Source: Candidatus Burkholderia humilis (GTDB lineage: Bacteria; Pseudomonadota; Gammaproteobacteria; Burkholderiales; Burkholderiaceae). Taken from it: a stretch of DNA of 64,000 nucleotides. A program made the position numbers and the translations under genes. Below the pieces are notes generated by a model. The model worked only from the letters and a program-made list of their open reading frames with translations, did no database searches and was not told the origin of the DNA. The stretch spans positions 16,249 through 80,248 of the forward strand of contig LFMX01000013.1 of the NCBI GenBank assembly GCA_001184405.1, in the 5' to 3' direction. Of this stretch, positions 1 through 9,794 are shown piece after piece. Each line of letters starts with the position of its first letter. Position 1 is the first letter of the stretch.

Positions 1-92
1 ACGGTACGGCCGCCTTCGCGGATTGCGAAGCGCAGACCTTCTTCCATCGCGATCGGGGCAATCAGCTTCACCGTGATCGAGACGTTGTCGCC
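1..92 (-). pseudogene. tuf: 3' fragment of elongation factor Tu gene (tuf)
   Basis: Read on the minus strand, these bases encode the C-terminal part of EF-Tu, starting at [13 protein letters not shown] and running to REGGRTV at the window edge; about ten further codons would be needed to reach the normal stop. EF-Tu delivers aminoacyl-tRNA to the ribosome. Upstream of GDNV (beyond position 92) the sequence no longer resembles EF-Tu, where an intact gene would continue for about 350 codons. It is therefore a truncated copy, or a join made during assembly, since tuf is usually duplicated in this family and group II intron sequence lies next to it. Confidence 0.75.
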
Positions 93-146
93 CTGAGCCT
101 GCATCCATGGCCAGAACAACGTTTCCTCGTCAAACACCGACGGTAG

Positions 147-219
147 GAGCCGGATGCCCTAATTGGGCACGTCCGGATCTGTGTGGGGGGCGTTCCGAAA
201 GGAACGTCCCTACCGCGAT
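147..219 (+). mobile_element. Group II intron 3' end (domains V and VI), remnant
   Basis: Positions 147-179 fold as a group II intron domain V: a GAGCCGGA strand with the catalytic AGC, a TGCCC/GGGCA upper stem, the two-base CG bulge and a closing TCCGGATC strand. Positions 187-210 form a domain VI-like stem (GGGGCGTTCC, GAAA loop, GGAACGTCCC). An adenosine at 212 sits where the branch point is expected, and the intron would end at AT near 219. The domain V loop is TAATT instead of the usual GNRA type. No reverse transcriptase or 5' domains precede it: only about 54 bases separate it from the tuf fragment. It looks like a truncated, immobile remnant or the edge of an assembly join. Confidence 0.75.
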
Positions 220-260
220 CTCGCGCTTTGACATCGTAAAAAGAGAGCGAGCGCAGATAC

Positions 261-293
261 AAAAAAACCGGCCCAAGAGCCGCCGGTTTTTTT
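261..293. terminator. Bidirectional rho-independent terminator
   Basis: A-run, stem AACCGGC/GCCGGTT-like (CCGGC pairing with GCCGG) and T-run. It lies just beyond the stop of the minus-strand lipoprotein gene and would end its transcript. Confidence 0.8.
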
Positions 294-337
294 CGTTTTC
301 GGACCGCTGATGCGGCCCGTGGCGTAGCGCCTAAGCC

Positions 338-565
338 TTACTGGCTTGCGCCCGAAGCAGTAGCGTCCGAAGCAGCGCCAGCAGCCGATGCTGCGTCGCT
401 TGCTGCAGCAGCAGCGCTCGATGCAGCTGCGTTTGCGTCCGATGCAGCAGCGTTTGCGTCCGAGGCAGCAGTGGCCGGAGCCGAAGCAGCCGAATCGCTA
501 GACTTGTTGCATGCAGCCAGAGCAATAGCAGCCAACAGAGATGCTACGAGGAGGGATTTCTTCAT
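338..565 (-). CDS. Small Ala/Ser/Asp-rich lipoprotein
   Basis: A 75-residue protein with a lysine start (MKKSLLVASLLAA), a hydrophobic signal segment and a lipobox ending LAAC at about residue 20, so it should be a lipid-anchored envelope protein. The mature part is almost entirely Ala, Ser, Asp and Asn, with an imperfect direct repeat ASDANAA. I chose the ATG at 565 because AAGGA lies 7 bases upstream; a GTG two codons further up is less well placed. The gene is monocistronic and followed by the terminator at 261-293. The 260 bases upstream (572-833) hold no gene that I can see. Function is unknown; such low-complexity lipoproteins recur in Burkholderia. Confidence 0.75.
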   Translation of the reverse strand: MKKSLLVASLLAAIALAACNKSSDSAASAPATAASDANAAASDANAAASSAAAAASDAASAAGAASDATASGASQ

Positions 566-833
566 GATCACGTCCTTTTATGGTTAAAGGTAAGCAACAG
601 CGCAAAGTACCGGTAATGTGTGCTCCAACACCGACCTGGGCCGCTGTGGAGACTCACAATTCTTTTTTAGTGTGAGACTTCCTACGGCTTGGCCGGAAAT
701 TATAGGCACTTTCGTAACAACCGTCGATAAATCGGGGGCCGATACGTTGTCTTTCTCATACAAACTTTCATATTGCGGAACAGCAAAACCTTCAATTTCC
801 TGAAGCGTGCAACCGTATTTTTATGGCTGCATT

Positions 834-2069
834 TCAGGCTGAAGGGTCCGTCTGAATCCAGCCCGCACGATACCACTCGTGAAACAGCGATGTCATTGCC
901 GAATCATCTGTAAGTGTTACAAAGCGTTTCGCCTTCAAAACACGTGAATCGGCCAATTCAGGAAGCCATTTTTTTGCCTTCGCCGATAGCGCCGATTGCT
1001 CTCCATTCACGAAATACGAGCGCGCGTCATAAAGCAAGATCGTTTTTTTATCCAGCTTTAAGCCAGTCTTTTTCGCACGCTCAACAAATTTTTGCTCATT
1101 CAGCGGGCGGTCCGGCGGATCGAAAACGACATTCGATTTCGGCTTGCTGAGATAACTGCCTAAAAATGCGGCGACATCCTTTTCATTCCAGTCAATGTTC
1201 GCAAGGATCGCGCCAACCCGTTCGACGAGCAGCGTTGGAAGCGCTGCCGGATGCTCGGCCGGTTCCTGTGCAGGATCGCGATAACGCGTGTCGCTCTTTG
1301 CGCTTTGCGTGTCGCCGACGCGCTCGGCCAGGTGATACAGGAACTGCGCCGTCAGCTCGTGCGTGGAAGGCGCGCGAAAGCCGATCGAGCACGTCATGCA
1401 TTCGCCTTCCGCGATGCCGTCATGCGCGATATGCGGCGGCAAGTACAGCATGTCGCCCGGCTCCAGCACCCATTCCTCTTCAGGCTCGAAGTGCTGTAAA
1501 ACTTTCAACGGCAGTCCTGCTTTTAGCGAGAGATCACGTTGCGCGCCGATACGCCAGCACCGTTTGCCATGAACCTGAAGCAGAAACACGTCATAAGAGT
1601 CGAAGTGCGGACCGACGCCGCCGCCATCAGTTGCATAGGAGATCATCAGATCGTCCAGACGCGCATCGGGAATGAAACGGAACCGGTTCATCAGCGCGTG
1701 GGCGCGATCGTCGTGCAGGTTCACGCCTTGCACGAGCAGCGTCCACTCACGCTTTTTGACTGAAGGCAGTTCGTCGGGCGCGAACGGCCCGTGCTCCAGA
1801 TTCCACGTGTTGCGAAAGTGCGTGATGAGCCGCGACTCGACATCATCGAGATCGGCGAGTTCGAAGAGGTCGTCACGCGAGAGCGGGGCCGCGAGACCGG
1901 GAATCGCCTGCCGGATCAGCAAAGGCTTTTTCTGCCAGTAGCGCCGCATGAACTGTCGCGGCGTGCGGTTGCCCAACAAGGGCGTGACTTCGTCGGGAAG
2001 GGGAGCGCCGAGCGTTTCGGACAGACTGGAAACGGTGGACGGTGTTGCGTGGAGTGGCCGCTTGGGCAT
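834..2069 (-). CDS. roxA: Ribosomal protein L16 arginine hydroxylase family (RoxA/YcfD), cupin-4/JmjC dioxygenase
   Basis: A 411-residue 2-oxoglutarate/Fe(II) oxygenase of the family that hydroxylates an arginine of ribosomal protein L16 in E. coli. The iron-binding triad is visible: H155 and D157 in GPHFDSYDVF, then H216 in PPHIAHDG, all inside the beta-barrel core; the C-terminal third is the winged-helix/dimerisation part typical of YcfD. Length is close to the family norm and no lesion is seen. The gene diverges from slyD with only 33 bases between the start codons, so the slyD promoter lies within and just ahead of its first codons. Assignment to RoxA rather than another JmjC oxygenase rests on the FDSYDVFLLQVHGKR motif. 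Confidence 0.88.
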   Translation of the reverse strand: MPKRPLHATPSTVSSLSETLGAPLPDEVTPLLGNRTPRQFMRRYWQKKPLLIRQAIPGLAAPLSRDDLFELADLDDVESRLITHFRNTWNLEHGPFAPDELPSVKKREWTLLVQGVNLHDDRAHALMNRFRFIPDARLDDLMISYATDGGGVGPHFDSYDVFLLQVHGKRCWRIGAQRDLSLKAGLPLKVLQHFEPEEEWVLEPGDMLYLPPHIAHDGIAEGECMTCSIGFRAPSTHELTAQFLYHLAERVGDTQSAKSDTRYRDPAQEPAEHPAALPTLLVERVGAILANIDWNEKDVAAFLGSYLSKPKSNVVFDPPDRPLNEQKFVERAKKTGLKLDKKTILLYDARSYFVNGEQSALSAKAKKWLPELADSRVLKAKRFVTLTDDSAMTSLFHEWYRAGWIQTDPSA

Positions 2070-2071
2070 CG

Positions 2072-2077
2072 TATAAT
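2072..2077 (+). promoter_or_regulatory. Candidate -10 box for slyD
   Basis: A perfect TATAAT lies 25 bases before the slyD start. A matching -35 is weak (TTGCGT at 2045-2050 would need a long 21-base spacer), so only the -10 is called. Confidence 0.5.
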
Positions 2078-2102
2078 CGAGGCTTGTATCTTGGAGGATC
2101 CA

Positions 2103-2654
2103 ATGAAAATTGCGAAAGACAAAGTCGTTTCGGTCGCGTACAAGCTATCGGATGCGCAAGGCAATCTGATCGAGGAAAGCGACGAGCCGACGGTCTATCT
2201 GCACGGCGGCTATGATGGCACGTTCCCCAAGATCGAGGAAGCGCTCGACGGCCAGGAGCCCGGTTACGAAACGCTCATTCAGCTCGAACCGCAGGATGCG
2301 TTCGGCGAATACGATCCCGAGCTCGTGAAGATCGAGGAGCGCAACCGATTTCCCGAGCCGCTCGAAGTGGGCATGCAGTTCGAAGGCACGCCCGAAGACG
2401 CCGATGACGAACTCGACACGCTCATCTACACGGTCACGGACGTCGCGGAAGACAAGGTCGTGCTCGACGGCAATCATCCGCTCGCCGGCATGGCGCTGCG
2501 TTTCGCGTTGTCGGTGCAGGAAGTGCGCGACGCTACGGAAGATGAAATCGAGCATCAGCACGCGCATGGCGCGGACGGCCTGAGCATCGCGGACGAAGAT
2601 GAAGACGACGATGACGACGAGCCGCGCAAGGACAGCGGTCCGACCTTGCACTGA
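2103..2654 (+). CDS. slyD: FKBP-type peptidyl-prolyl isomerase SlyD
   Basis: A 183-residue cytoplasmic prolyl isomerase and chaperone. The FKBP domain occupies roughly residues 1-70 and 125-150 (KDKVVSVAYKL..., GNHPLAGMALRF), with the IF chaperone insert between them. Instead of the Cys/His metal tail of E. coli SlyD, it ends in a short His pair region followed by an acidic run (EDEDDDDDE), so nickel binding is probably weak. GGAGG lies 5 bases before the ATG. A strong terminator follows at 2672-2699. The gene stands alone, divergent from roxA. Confidence 0.93.
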   Translation: MKIAKDKVVSVAYKLSDAQGNLIEESDEPTVYLHGGYDGTFPKIEEALDGQEPGYETLIQLEPQDAFGEYDPELVKIEERNRFPEPLEVGMQFEGTPEDADDELDTLIYTVTDVAEDKVVLDGNHPLAGMALRFALSVQEVRDATEDEIEHQHAHGADGLSIADEDEDDDDDEPRKDSGPTLH

Positions 2655-2671
2655 GTGTTTCATCCGTTTCC

Positions 2672-2699
2672 AAAAGCGCAGCTTTGGCTGCGCTTTTTT
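2672..2699. terminator. Terminator shared by slyD and the convergent gene
   Basis: Stem AAAAGCGCAGC/GCTGCGCTTTT with a short loop and T-run; its distal T-run overlaps the stop codon of the convergent gene at 2698. Confidence 0.85.
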
Positions 2700-3960
2700 A
2701 TTGGCTGTTGTTGTTCTGATTATCCGGCAACGGCACCGGAAGGATCGGCGGAAGGGCTTGCGGCGGCTTGAGGATCGGCGGCAATTCGGCCGGCGGCGGC
2801 TGAAGCGCGGGCGGCGGAGGCAGATATTCCGGCGTCGTATGCATCGAAGAAGCGGGCAGTGTCGGCTGACTCTGCGGCGTTTCGATTTGCGACGGCGCTT
2901 CGGCTGTATCGCGTTTGGGAACACTGTGAACGTCGCGCACGCGCAAGCGAAACGGCGGATGCCATTGCGCATCGGTCTGCACTTCGAGCCATTGGGATTG
3001 CGGCTTTTTTAACGCGATGGCCACGCGCGTCAGGTTCGTCACCGTGAGGCCGCGATCGTTGCGCAGCGGCTGATCGATATGAAAGCCGTTCGGCTCGGGC
3101 TCGTCGGTGCCGTGAATGACGATGACCGGACCGCGAAATGCTTCCGCCGCTTTCACGAGACTGCGCTTGAACTCGAGAAAGCCGTCGCGCGGTTGGTTCG
3201 AGCGCGAGAAACGCAGCCACGGAAAGTGCTCGCGGCGTTCGTATCGACCGAAATCCGGATCGCCCTGAAGCACGATGACGAGCGCGCGCATCTCGGCGCG
3301 GCGCACCGTTTCCGCTGCGTGTTCGATCCAGAAGGTCGTCGCGACCGCGCGGTCTTCGAACTCGCCGTTGCGCCCGCCGGCTGTCACGTAATGATTGTTC
3401 GGACTCGGCGCATTCAGCCCGATAAACGCAACGCCCTGATCCTGCCAGCGCACGATTTCACGAAAGGTTCTGAAGCGCGCGACATCGCTTTCGCGCGATA
3501 GTGTTAGCGGGCTTTGTCCGAGCGAACTTGAATCGGGAAAGAAGAGTTGGCGCGCGAAGTCGAGCCGTTCGACGGGATCGTAGCTGCCCGTATGCGACTG
3601 TGCGCAATCGGCCCAATCGTGCTCGCCGAGCAAAAGAACGAGCGGCATGCGTGATGCATCGAGCAGATCGTGCCGCGACTGGAGAACGCTGTCGCGGCAC
3701 GCTTCGGTCGCGCCTTTTACATTGCCGTCGTAGACGATGAACGAGACGTTGCGATCGCGCGCGATGGCATCGAGCATCTGACGCACGGGCGCTTCGTCGG
3801 CGGGACGCGACATGGCGTTCGCGATAACGGCGAAGCCGAGCGGACGATCGCCTTGCGCGTGCGCGGAGGTCGCGCAAACCGCGCACCCGAGCGCAAACGA
3901 CACGGCGGCGACGGCGCGTGCCGTCGTGTTCGTGGTGGCGTTTCGCTCAACGCGACGCAT
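2698..3960 (-). CDS. Secreted protein of unknown function with Pro-rich tail
   Basis: A 420-residue protein. I place the start at the ATG at 3960, which overlaps the end of mutS by 14 bases and is followed by an export signal ([20 protein letters not shown]). The mature part has motifs such as [29 protein letters not shown] and [11 protein letters not shown], resembling a calcineurin-like phosphoesterase fold. The classical metal motifs are incomplete, so I do not claim activity. Residues from about 340 are proline-rich ([16 protein letters not shown]), possibly spanning the cell wall. It is downstream of, and probably co-transcribed with, mutS. Confidence 0.7.
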   Translation of the reverse strand: MRRVERNATTNTTARAVAAVSFALGCAVCATSAHAQGDRPLGFAVIANAMSRPADEAPVRQMLDAIARDRNVSFIVYDGNVKGATEACRDSVLQSRHDLLDASRMPLVLLLGEHDWADCAQSHTGSYDPVERLDFARQLFFPDSSSLGQSPLTLSRESDVARFRTFREIVRWQDQGVAFIGLNAPSPNNHYVTAGGRNGEFEDRAVATTFWIEHAAETVRRAEMRALVIVLQGDPDFGRYERREHFPWLRFSRSNQPRDGFLEFKRSLVKAAEAFRGPVIVIHGTDEPEPNGFHIDQPLRNDRGLTVTNLTRVAIALKKPQSQWLEVQTDAQWHPPFRLRVRDVHSVPKRDTAEAPSQIETPQSQPTLPASSMHTTPEYLPPPPALQPPPAELPPILKPPQALPPILPVPLPDNQNNNSQ

Positions 3961-6652
3961 CCGGCGCGCGATTCGCCAATTCATGCAGTTCGTAGAGCAG
4001 ATCGAGTGCATCGCGCGGACGCAGGTCGTTCGGATCGAGCGTGCGCAGCTTTTCCAGCGCGGGATTTTCGACAGGCGCGGCTGTGGGTTCTTCAGGCTCG
4101 TCCTCGTACGGCGTGTACGGCTGGCTCGCGAACAGATCGAACTGCGCGGCGGGCTGCGAAGCCGATTGCTGCTCCAGATGCGCAAGATGCTTGCGCGCCG
4201 CGCGGATCACCGCGTTCGGCACGCCCGCGAGTTGGGCGACCTGCAGGCCGTAGCTCTGATTGGCCGGACCTTCATTCACCGCATGAAGAAAGACGATGCC
4301 GTGATCGTGCTCGACCGCCGACAAATGCACGTTCGCCGCCTGCGAAAACTCCGAAGGCAGTTGTGTGAGTTCGAAGTAATGCGTGGCAAACAGCGTGTAA
4401 CAGGCGTTGTGCGTCAGCAGATGCCGCGCGATGGTCCAGGCGAGCGCGAGACCATCGAACGTCGAAGTGCCGCGCCCGATTTCATCCATCAGCACGAGAC
4501 TCGATGCGCTCGCGTCGTTGAGAATCGCAGCAGCCTCGGTCATCTCGACCATGAAGGTGGAGCGCCCACCCGCGAGATCGTCGGCCGCGCCGATACGCGT
4601 GAAGATGCGATCGAGCGCGCCGAACCGCGCGCGCTTTGCGGGCACGTAGCTGCCGACGTGCGCCATCAGCGCGATCAGCGCCGTTTGCCGCATGAACGTG
4701 GACTTACCGCCCATGTTCGGGCCGGTGATCAGCAAGAGCTTGCGTTCGTCGCTCAGACAACAATCATTGGCGATGAACTGCTCGACCTGCGCCTCGACGA
4801 CCGGATGCCGTCCATGTTCGATATCGATGCCGGCGTTCGCGGCGAATTCCGGCGCGACCCAATCGAGCGCGCGCGCACGTTCGGCAAATGCGCCGAGCAA
4901 ATCCAGTTCGGCGAGTACGCCCGCAACGCGCTGACAATCCGCGATAAACGGCAGCAGGTTTTGCAACAGCGCGTCATAGAGCGCACGTTCACGCGCGAGC
5001 GCGCGTTCCTGCGCGGAGAGCGCCTTGTCTTCGAACGCCTTCAATTCTGGCGTGATGTAGCGCTCGGCGTTCTTCAGCGTCTGACGGCGGCGATAATCGT
5101 CCGGCACCTTGTCCGTCTGGCCGCGCGTCACTTCGATATAAAAACCGTGCACCTTGTTGTACTCGACCCGCAAATTCGCGATGCCGGTACGCGTGCGTTC
5201 GCGCGCTTCGAGATCGATCAGGAATTGATCGCAGTTCTCCGAAATATCGCGGAGTTCGTCGAGATCGGCGTCGTAGTCGCGCGCGATCACGCCGCCATCG
5301 CGGATCAATGCGCCCGGTTCCGGCGCGATGGCCTGCGTCAGCAGATCGAGACACTCGTGCGGCGGTTCAAGCGCCGCGCCGATGCGCTCCAGCGCCGCGA
5401 CTTGCGCCGGCACCGCCGCGACGCGCGCGCGCAGTTCGGGCAGGGCGGCGAAGGTGTCGCGCAGACTCGAAAGATCGCGCGGACGCGCCGACAACAGCGC
5501 AAGCCGCCCCGTAATGCGTTCGATGTCCGAGATCTTGCGCAACACGCTTCGCAATGCATCGAGACCATTGCCGGCGAGCGCATCCAGCAACGCGCCGATG
5601 GTCTGCTGACGCGCCTGCGCAATCGACGCATTGCGCGGCGGATGATGCAGCCAGTGCCGCAACAGGCGGCTGCCCATCGTCGTGCAGCAGGTGTCGAGCA
5701 GCGAGAAGAGCGTCGGCGATTCGGTGCCGCGCAGCGTTTCGGTGAGTTCGAGATTGCGGCGCGTCGTGGGATCGAGCCCGATGTATTCAGATTCGTACTC
5801 GACCTTCAGACTGCGCACATGGCGCAACTGCTGGCCTTGCGTCGTCGCGGCATAAAGCAGCAGCGCGCCCGCCGCGCCGCATGCGCAGGTCAGCATTTCG
5901 GCGCCGAAGCCATTGAGGCTCGCGACGTTGAGTTGTTCGCGCAGACGCTGCGTGCCCGATCCGACATCGAAATGCCAGGCGGGAACGCGCGTGGTCGAAC
6001 TGAGGCCCGGCACGCCGAACGATGCCTGGAAATCCGAGACCGAATCCGAAATGAGCGTTTCCGCCGGACGAATGCGTTCGAGCGCGGTGCTCACTTGCGT
6101 GGGCGCGACCTCCGCGAGACGCAGCGCGCCGCTCGCGAGGTTCAGCCACGCGAGTCCGACGCTCGTGACGAGGCCGCGCCGGTTGTGCGTGGGGCAAAGC
6201 GCCATCAGATAGAAATCGCTTTTATCGGAAAGGAGCGCCGCGTCCGTCAGCGTGCCCGGCGTGACGACGCGCACGACCTTGCGTTCGACCGGACCTTTCG
6301 ATGTGGTCGGATCGCCGATCTGCTCGCAAATCGCCACCGATTCGCCGAGCTTCACGAGCTTGGCAAGATATTGCTCGCACGCATGATGCGGCACGCCCGC
6401 CATCCGAATGGGATTACCGCCCGATGCGCCACGCTGCGTGAGCGTGAGATCGAGCAGACGCGCGGCCTTTTCGGCATCGTCGAAAAAGAGCTCGTAGAAA
6501 TCGCCCATGCGGTAGAACACCAGCGTGCCGGGATGCTCCGCTTTGATGCGAAGGTATTGCTGCATCATCGGCGTGTGCTGCGAGAAATCCGCGGGAAGCG
6601 CTGCCGTGGCGGCGTCGGGAGAAGTGTCGGGAGTTGCCGTGTGATTGCCCAT
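3947..6652 (-). CDS. mutS: DNA mismatch repair ATPase MutS
   Basis: A 901-residue MutS that recognises mismatches and recruits MutL. The mismatch-reading Phe-x-Glu motif is FYE at residues 52-54 ([10 protein letters not shown]). The connector and lever domains follow, and the ATPase has Walker [10 protein letters not shown], Walker [17 protein letters not shown] and the THYFELTQL segment. Length is slightly above E. coli MutS, mainly from an N-terminal Ala/Pro extension. The frame is uninterrupted, which matters here: the many mutations in neighbouring genes are not explained by an obvious loss of this repair gene. Confidence 0.97.
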   Translation of the reverse strand: MGNHTATPDTSPDAATAALPADFSQHTPMMQQYLRIKAEHPGTLVFYRMGDFYELFFDDAEKAARLLDLTLTQRGASGGNPIRMAGVPHHACEQYLAKLVKLGESVAICEQIGDPTTSKGPVERKVVRVVTPGTLTDAALLSDKSDFYLMALCPTHNRRGLVTSVGLAWLNLASGALRLAEVAPTQVSTALERIRPAETLISDSVSDFQASFGVPGLSSTTRVPAWHFDVGSGTQRLREQLNVASLNGFGAEMLTCACGAAGALLLYAATTQGQQLRHVRSLKVEYESEYIGLDPTTRRNLELTETLRGTESPTLFSLLDTCCTTMGSRLLRHWLHHPPRNASIAQARQQTIGALLDALAGNGLDALRSVLRKISDIERITGRLALLSARPRDLSSLRDTFAALPELRARVAAVPAQVAALERIGAALEPPHECLDLLTQAIAPEPGALIRDGGVIARDYDADLDELRDISENCDQFLIDLEARERTRTGIANLRVEYNKVHGFYIEVTRGQTDKVPDDYRRRQTLKNAERYITPELKAFEDKALSAQERALARERALYDALLQNLLPFIADCQRVAGVLAELDLLGAFAERARALDWVAPEFAANAGIDIEHGRHPVVEAQVEQFIANDCCLSDERKLLLITGPNMGGKSTFMRQTALIALMAHVGSYVPAKRARFGALDRIFTRIGAADDLAGGRSTFMVEMTEAAAILNDASASSLVLMDEIGRGTSTFDGLALAWTIARHLLTHNACYTLFATHYFELTQLPSEFSQAANVHLSAVEHDHGIVFLHAVNEGPANQSYGLQVAQLAGVPNAVIRAARKHLAHLEQQSASQPAAQFDLFASQPYTPYEDEPEEPTAAPVENPALEKLRTLDPNDLRPRDALDLLYELHELANRAPDASR

Positions 6653-6703
6653 CTTGCGTGCGGTTAAAGCGTGAGGACCGAGCGCGACTGCCCCAGCCGT
6701 AAA

Positions 6704-7624
6704 TCAGCCGATAGAGCAAGAGTTTAACCTGTCGTGCGCGGGGGAAGGAGTCGGCCGAATGGCCAGGGTGGGCGTTGAGGCGTTCAGGAGTATGGTGGCG
6801 GCGTAGCGGTTCATTGGGTCGCTTAGGGCGATGCCGCCTGACCATTTGTCACCCGTGTCCTGATAGCGATATTCGAGCTTGCTTAGACGCGCGCCGAGTC
6901 GAGCGCGCATGATCAGCCAATGTGCAGACGCATGCGTTTCGATCGTGTAGTGATGCGCGCAGCATACTTGCGCGGCAATCGAGAAAAGGACGCCTGAGCA
7001 GAGCACGTCGGTCAGTTGCAACCCGGTGTGATTGTCGCTGTGGCCGAAAAACGGCAATTCGATAAGTCGCGGATACGCGTCGCCCCGCACACGGCGCCAC
7101 TGCGTGAAGATCGAATGCGCGACATTCACGTTCGACTTGTAGCTACTACGGCTGTCCGCCACGATCAGGCCTTGTGCATCCGATGCAGCGAGATAGCGAG
7201 CGATAAAAGTGCCGCGCGATCGACTGAATGCCTGAGGTATAGACCGACTTGCCATCGAACGGTTGACCGAGCGGTTTGACGTAGACGCGCGCGACGAACC
7301 GGGCATCGACGGACTCCAGTAGATCCAGATTCTTGCCGACGTATCCCATGCATGACGCCGGTTGTTGCGCCCCGTATCGCGCATCATGTTGCGAATGGTC
7401 GTGCCCTTGACTTCGGCTATGATCCAGTCCAACGGACGCGCGCCCGCGGGAAGGTTGTTCGGGAAGTAGCGCCGCTTGAGTGCGAGAAATCCGTTGGTGA
7501 GCCGATCGAGATGTTTGCGATGCACGAACAAGCCTGCAATTGCGAACACCGGCGTTGGACCGGCGTGATCCGGTCGATCGATTGCGCCGAGGCAACCGGA
7601 CTCATGAATATAACACACGTACAT
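6704..7624 (-). pseudogene. DUF3800 family protein, two compensating frameshifts
   Basis: The N-terminus ([10 protein letters not shown] from the ATG at 7624) and C-terminal half (FFGHSDNHTGLQLTDVL) match the DUF3800 family, a poorly understood group with RNase H-like features. The usual start of the fold, YIDESG, reads YIHESG here, losing a conserved Asp. Between about 7345 and 7205 the family-like sequence ([19 protein letters not shown], then IQSIARHF) is found in another frame. The original frame resumes at IARYLAAS after an extra T in a T-run near 7204-7207. The pair of indels restores frame but scrambles about 45 residues. A continuous but altered protein is possible; loss of function is more likely. 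Confidence 0.65.
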
Positions 7625-7696
7625 TCTTGACCCCGTAAACGCAACTAGGGCCACCGCAGGCTCGAAGCCCGGTACGACCTGACCTACTTGGGAATG

Positions 7697-8149
7697 TCAG
7701 TCCGCATTCTCCCACGAACTGCCCGCCTTACAAGTCACATTTTGTCTGGCGAATGTACGCGCGGCGATTCGGCCAAACGGCTTAAGCACGCCCCCCAAAA
7801 ATCCGACCAACAGCGCCAGCCTCGCGACCGCGCCCAGCGTATGCCACGGTTTGTCATGCACGAATTCATCCGCATAACCTGCCGCATCATTCAACCGGCC
7901 GGCGAGCGCATTGCCCGCGCCATTCATCTGCGTACGCGCAGTCTTCAGCTTCGACTGCAATTCCTTGCGCAGTTTGTCCGCATCGAAATCCTTGCTGTTC
8001 TGGATCGAACTTTCCAGATCGTCCAGAAGGCTACGCAGTTAATCGCTGGCGGAATTGACCGCATCGCTCGCACCGCGCACGGTGCGCTGGGCGAGATTGG
8101 CTGCGCCATTGATTTGGTTGTCGAGCGTCGAACGTGTGAACAATCCCAT
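7697..8149 (-). pseudogene. DUF883 (YqjD/ElaB-like) membrane-anchored protein with in-frame stop
   Basis: From the ATG at 8149, preceded by AAAGGAGC, the frame reads MGLFTRSTLDNQINGAANL and on to SASD, then meets TAA at 8039-8041 (codon 37). It continues without a shift as LRSLLDDLESSIQNS, then KLRKELQSKLKTA. A DEFVHDKPWHTLGAVA segment and a hydrophobic helix (LALLVGFLGGVL) follow. This is the DUF883/YqjD family of small proteins with an amphipathic helix and a C-terminal membrane anchor, associated in E. coli with ribosome binding in stationary phase. Only a 36-residue N-terminal peptide would be made. The C-terminus runs past the usual end. Confidence 0.72.
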
Positions 8150-8342
8150 TTCCTTGCTCCTTTATTGACGTTGCCGAAAATTGGTGCGCCCGGCACGAGG
8201 CTCGCGGCGTTGCCCTAATGTTTCTGCGTCCAATTCCGATGCACTCCAGCCGCGCGCTGTGATCGCCTCCCAACGTTGCGTCGTCATTTGCGTCCTCACG
8301 CAGCGCATGCCGATGAACCCAGAATACTCCGTTGAGCAAGGG

Positions 8343-9641
8343 TCATTCCTCGACGAGCGCGCCCAAATCGACCTCGCGTTCGTTTTGTGCGTGACGGCGC
8401 ATTGCGAGCGCCATCATCAGACAGACGAACAATCCGAAAATGACGATGATCCATTGCACCGGTGCTTTCACCGTCAACAGCAGCGCATACGAGCCGAGCA
8501 TCAGCAGCACGGCGATATTCTGATTGAAATTCTGCACGGCGATGGAATGCCCGGCCGACAGCAACGTCGCGCCGCGATGTTGCAGGATCGCGTTCATCGG
8601 CACGATGAAAAAGCCGGACAGAGCGCCGAGCGCGATCATCAGCGGATAGGCTATCAGAATGTACGAAGGCGCGAAAAACGAGCCGATCTGTACGCCGGAG
8701 CCGGCCGGAAACAGGTCTTTGTTGTAGAAAGCCATCGTCACCGATACCGCGCCGATCAGCACGCCCCCCGGCAGCACCTTGAGCGATTGCCGAAGCACGA
8801 TCCACGCGGACGCCGCCGCCGCGCCGATCGCAATGCCGATGCCCGTTACACCCTGCAAGACCGCCGCCTTCGAGAGCGACAGGCCGAGATTCGCATTGGC
8901 CCATTTGAGCACGAGCAGTTGCAGCGTGACGGCCGCGCCCCACAGCAAGGTCGTCACCCACAGCGCGATCTGCGCGAGCTTGTCCTTCCACAAGACCTTG
9001 AAGCAGTGCGAGAAATCGTGCACGAGCCGGGTCGGTTCGGTCAGCAGATTCGGATAGCACGCGCCCGTGTCAGGGATGAACGCGTTGATCGCAGCGGCCG
9101 ACGCGTAGATCAGCATGACCGTGAATATCGCGGCATGCGCGGCGGTGATGACGAGCGGAATGTGCGCGTGATCCACCCAGCGCGCGACGACTTGCGACAC
9201 GAGCGCGCCGCCGATCACGGTGCCGAGAATCGTCGAGCCGACGGTCGCGCTTTCCAGCCACGCGTTCGCCGCGATCAGCTTTTGCGGCGGCAAAAGCTCG
9301 GTCAGGATGCCGTACTTCGCGGGCGAATACGCCGCCGCGCCCAGGCCCACGACGCCGTACGCGATCATCGGATGCACGCCCGCGATCATCATCGCGCAGC
9401 CGGCGACCTTCAGCGCGTTGGAGATGAACATGACGTGGCGCTTTTGCAGCGCATCGGCGAACGCGCCGACGAAGGGCGCGAGCACGACATACGAAATCGT
9501 GAAGAAGATTTGCAAGAGCGGCGTGATCCACGGCGCTGAATGCACGACAGCGAGCATCGCGATCGCGGCGATCAGGAGCGCATTGTCCGCCAGCGACGAA
9601 ACGAACTGCGTGGCGATGATCGTGTAGAAGCCTTTTTTCAT
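8343..9641 (-). CDS. lplT: Lysophospholipid transporter LplT (MFS)
   Basis: A 432-residue inner-membrane protein with 12 hydrophobic segments. The N-terminus KKGFYTIIATQFVSSLADNA and the YSPAKYGILTELLPP segment are typical of LplT, which flips lysophospholipids inward for re-acylation. The usual partner gene aas is not adjacent in this window. The frame is intact. A 150-base gap separates it from suhB, which reads in the same direction. Confidence 0.85.
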   Translation of the reverse strand: MKKGFYTIIATQFVSSLADNALLIAAIAMLAVVHSAPWITPLLQIFFTISYVVLAPFVGAFADALQKRHVMFISNALKVAGCAMMIAGVHPMIAYGVVGLGAAAYSPAKYGILTELLPPQKLIAANAWLESATVGSTILGTVIGGALVSQVVARWVDHAHIPLVITAAHAAIFTVMLIYASAAAINAFIPDTGACYPNLLTEPTRLVHDFSHCFKVLWKDKLAQIALWVTTLLWGAAVTLQLLVLKWANANLGLSLSKAAVLQGVTGIGIAIGAAAASAWIVLRQSLKVLPGGVLIGAVSVTMAFYNKDLFPAGSGVQIGSFFAPSYILIAYPLMIALGALSGFFIVPMNAILQHRGATLLSAGHSIAVQNFNQNIAVLLMLGSYALLLTVKAPVQWIIVIFGLFVCLMMALAMRRHAQNEREVDLGALVEE

Positions 9642-9794
9642 TGGCGTGCGGAAGAGGGTGCCGCGCCTTCAAGGAACGGGCAAAGAGTGCACTGTAGCGG
9701 AGCGCGGCAATCGTTGCAGAGCAGAAGACGCGCCCGAAAGGGAGCAAAGGAGAGAAACGGAGCGCGACGGCACGCGCTCCGGTACATCAGAAAA

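Noticed and set aside
649..678. Inverted repeat GACTCACA...TGTGAGAC upstream of roxA's 3' side
   Set aside because: Eight-base arms around a T-rich loop; too weak to call a terminator or operator without support.
3812..6667. A 951-codon open frame on the plus strand opposite mutS
   Set aside because: It is a high-GC shadow of mutS: arginine-rich, no recognisable domain, and its codons mirror the minus-strand gene.
8181..9539. Long plus-strand ORF opposite lplT, rich in Arg, His and Asp
   Set aside because: Antisense shadow of the transporter; no motif or ribosome binding site.
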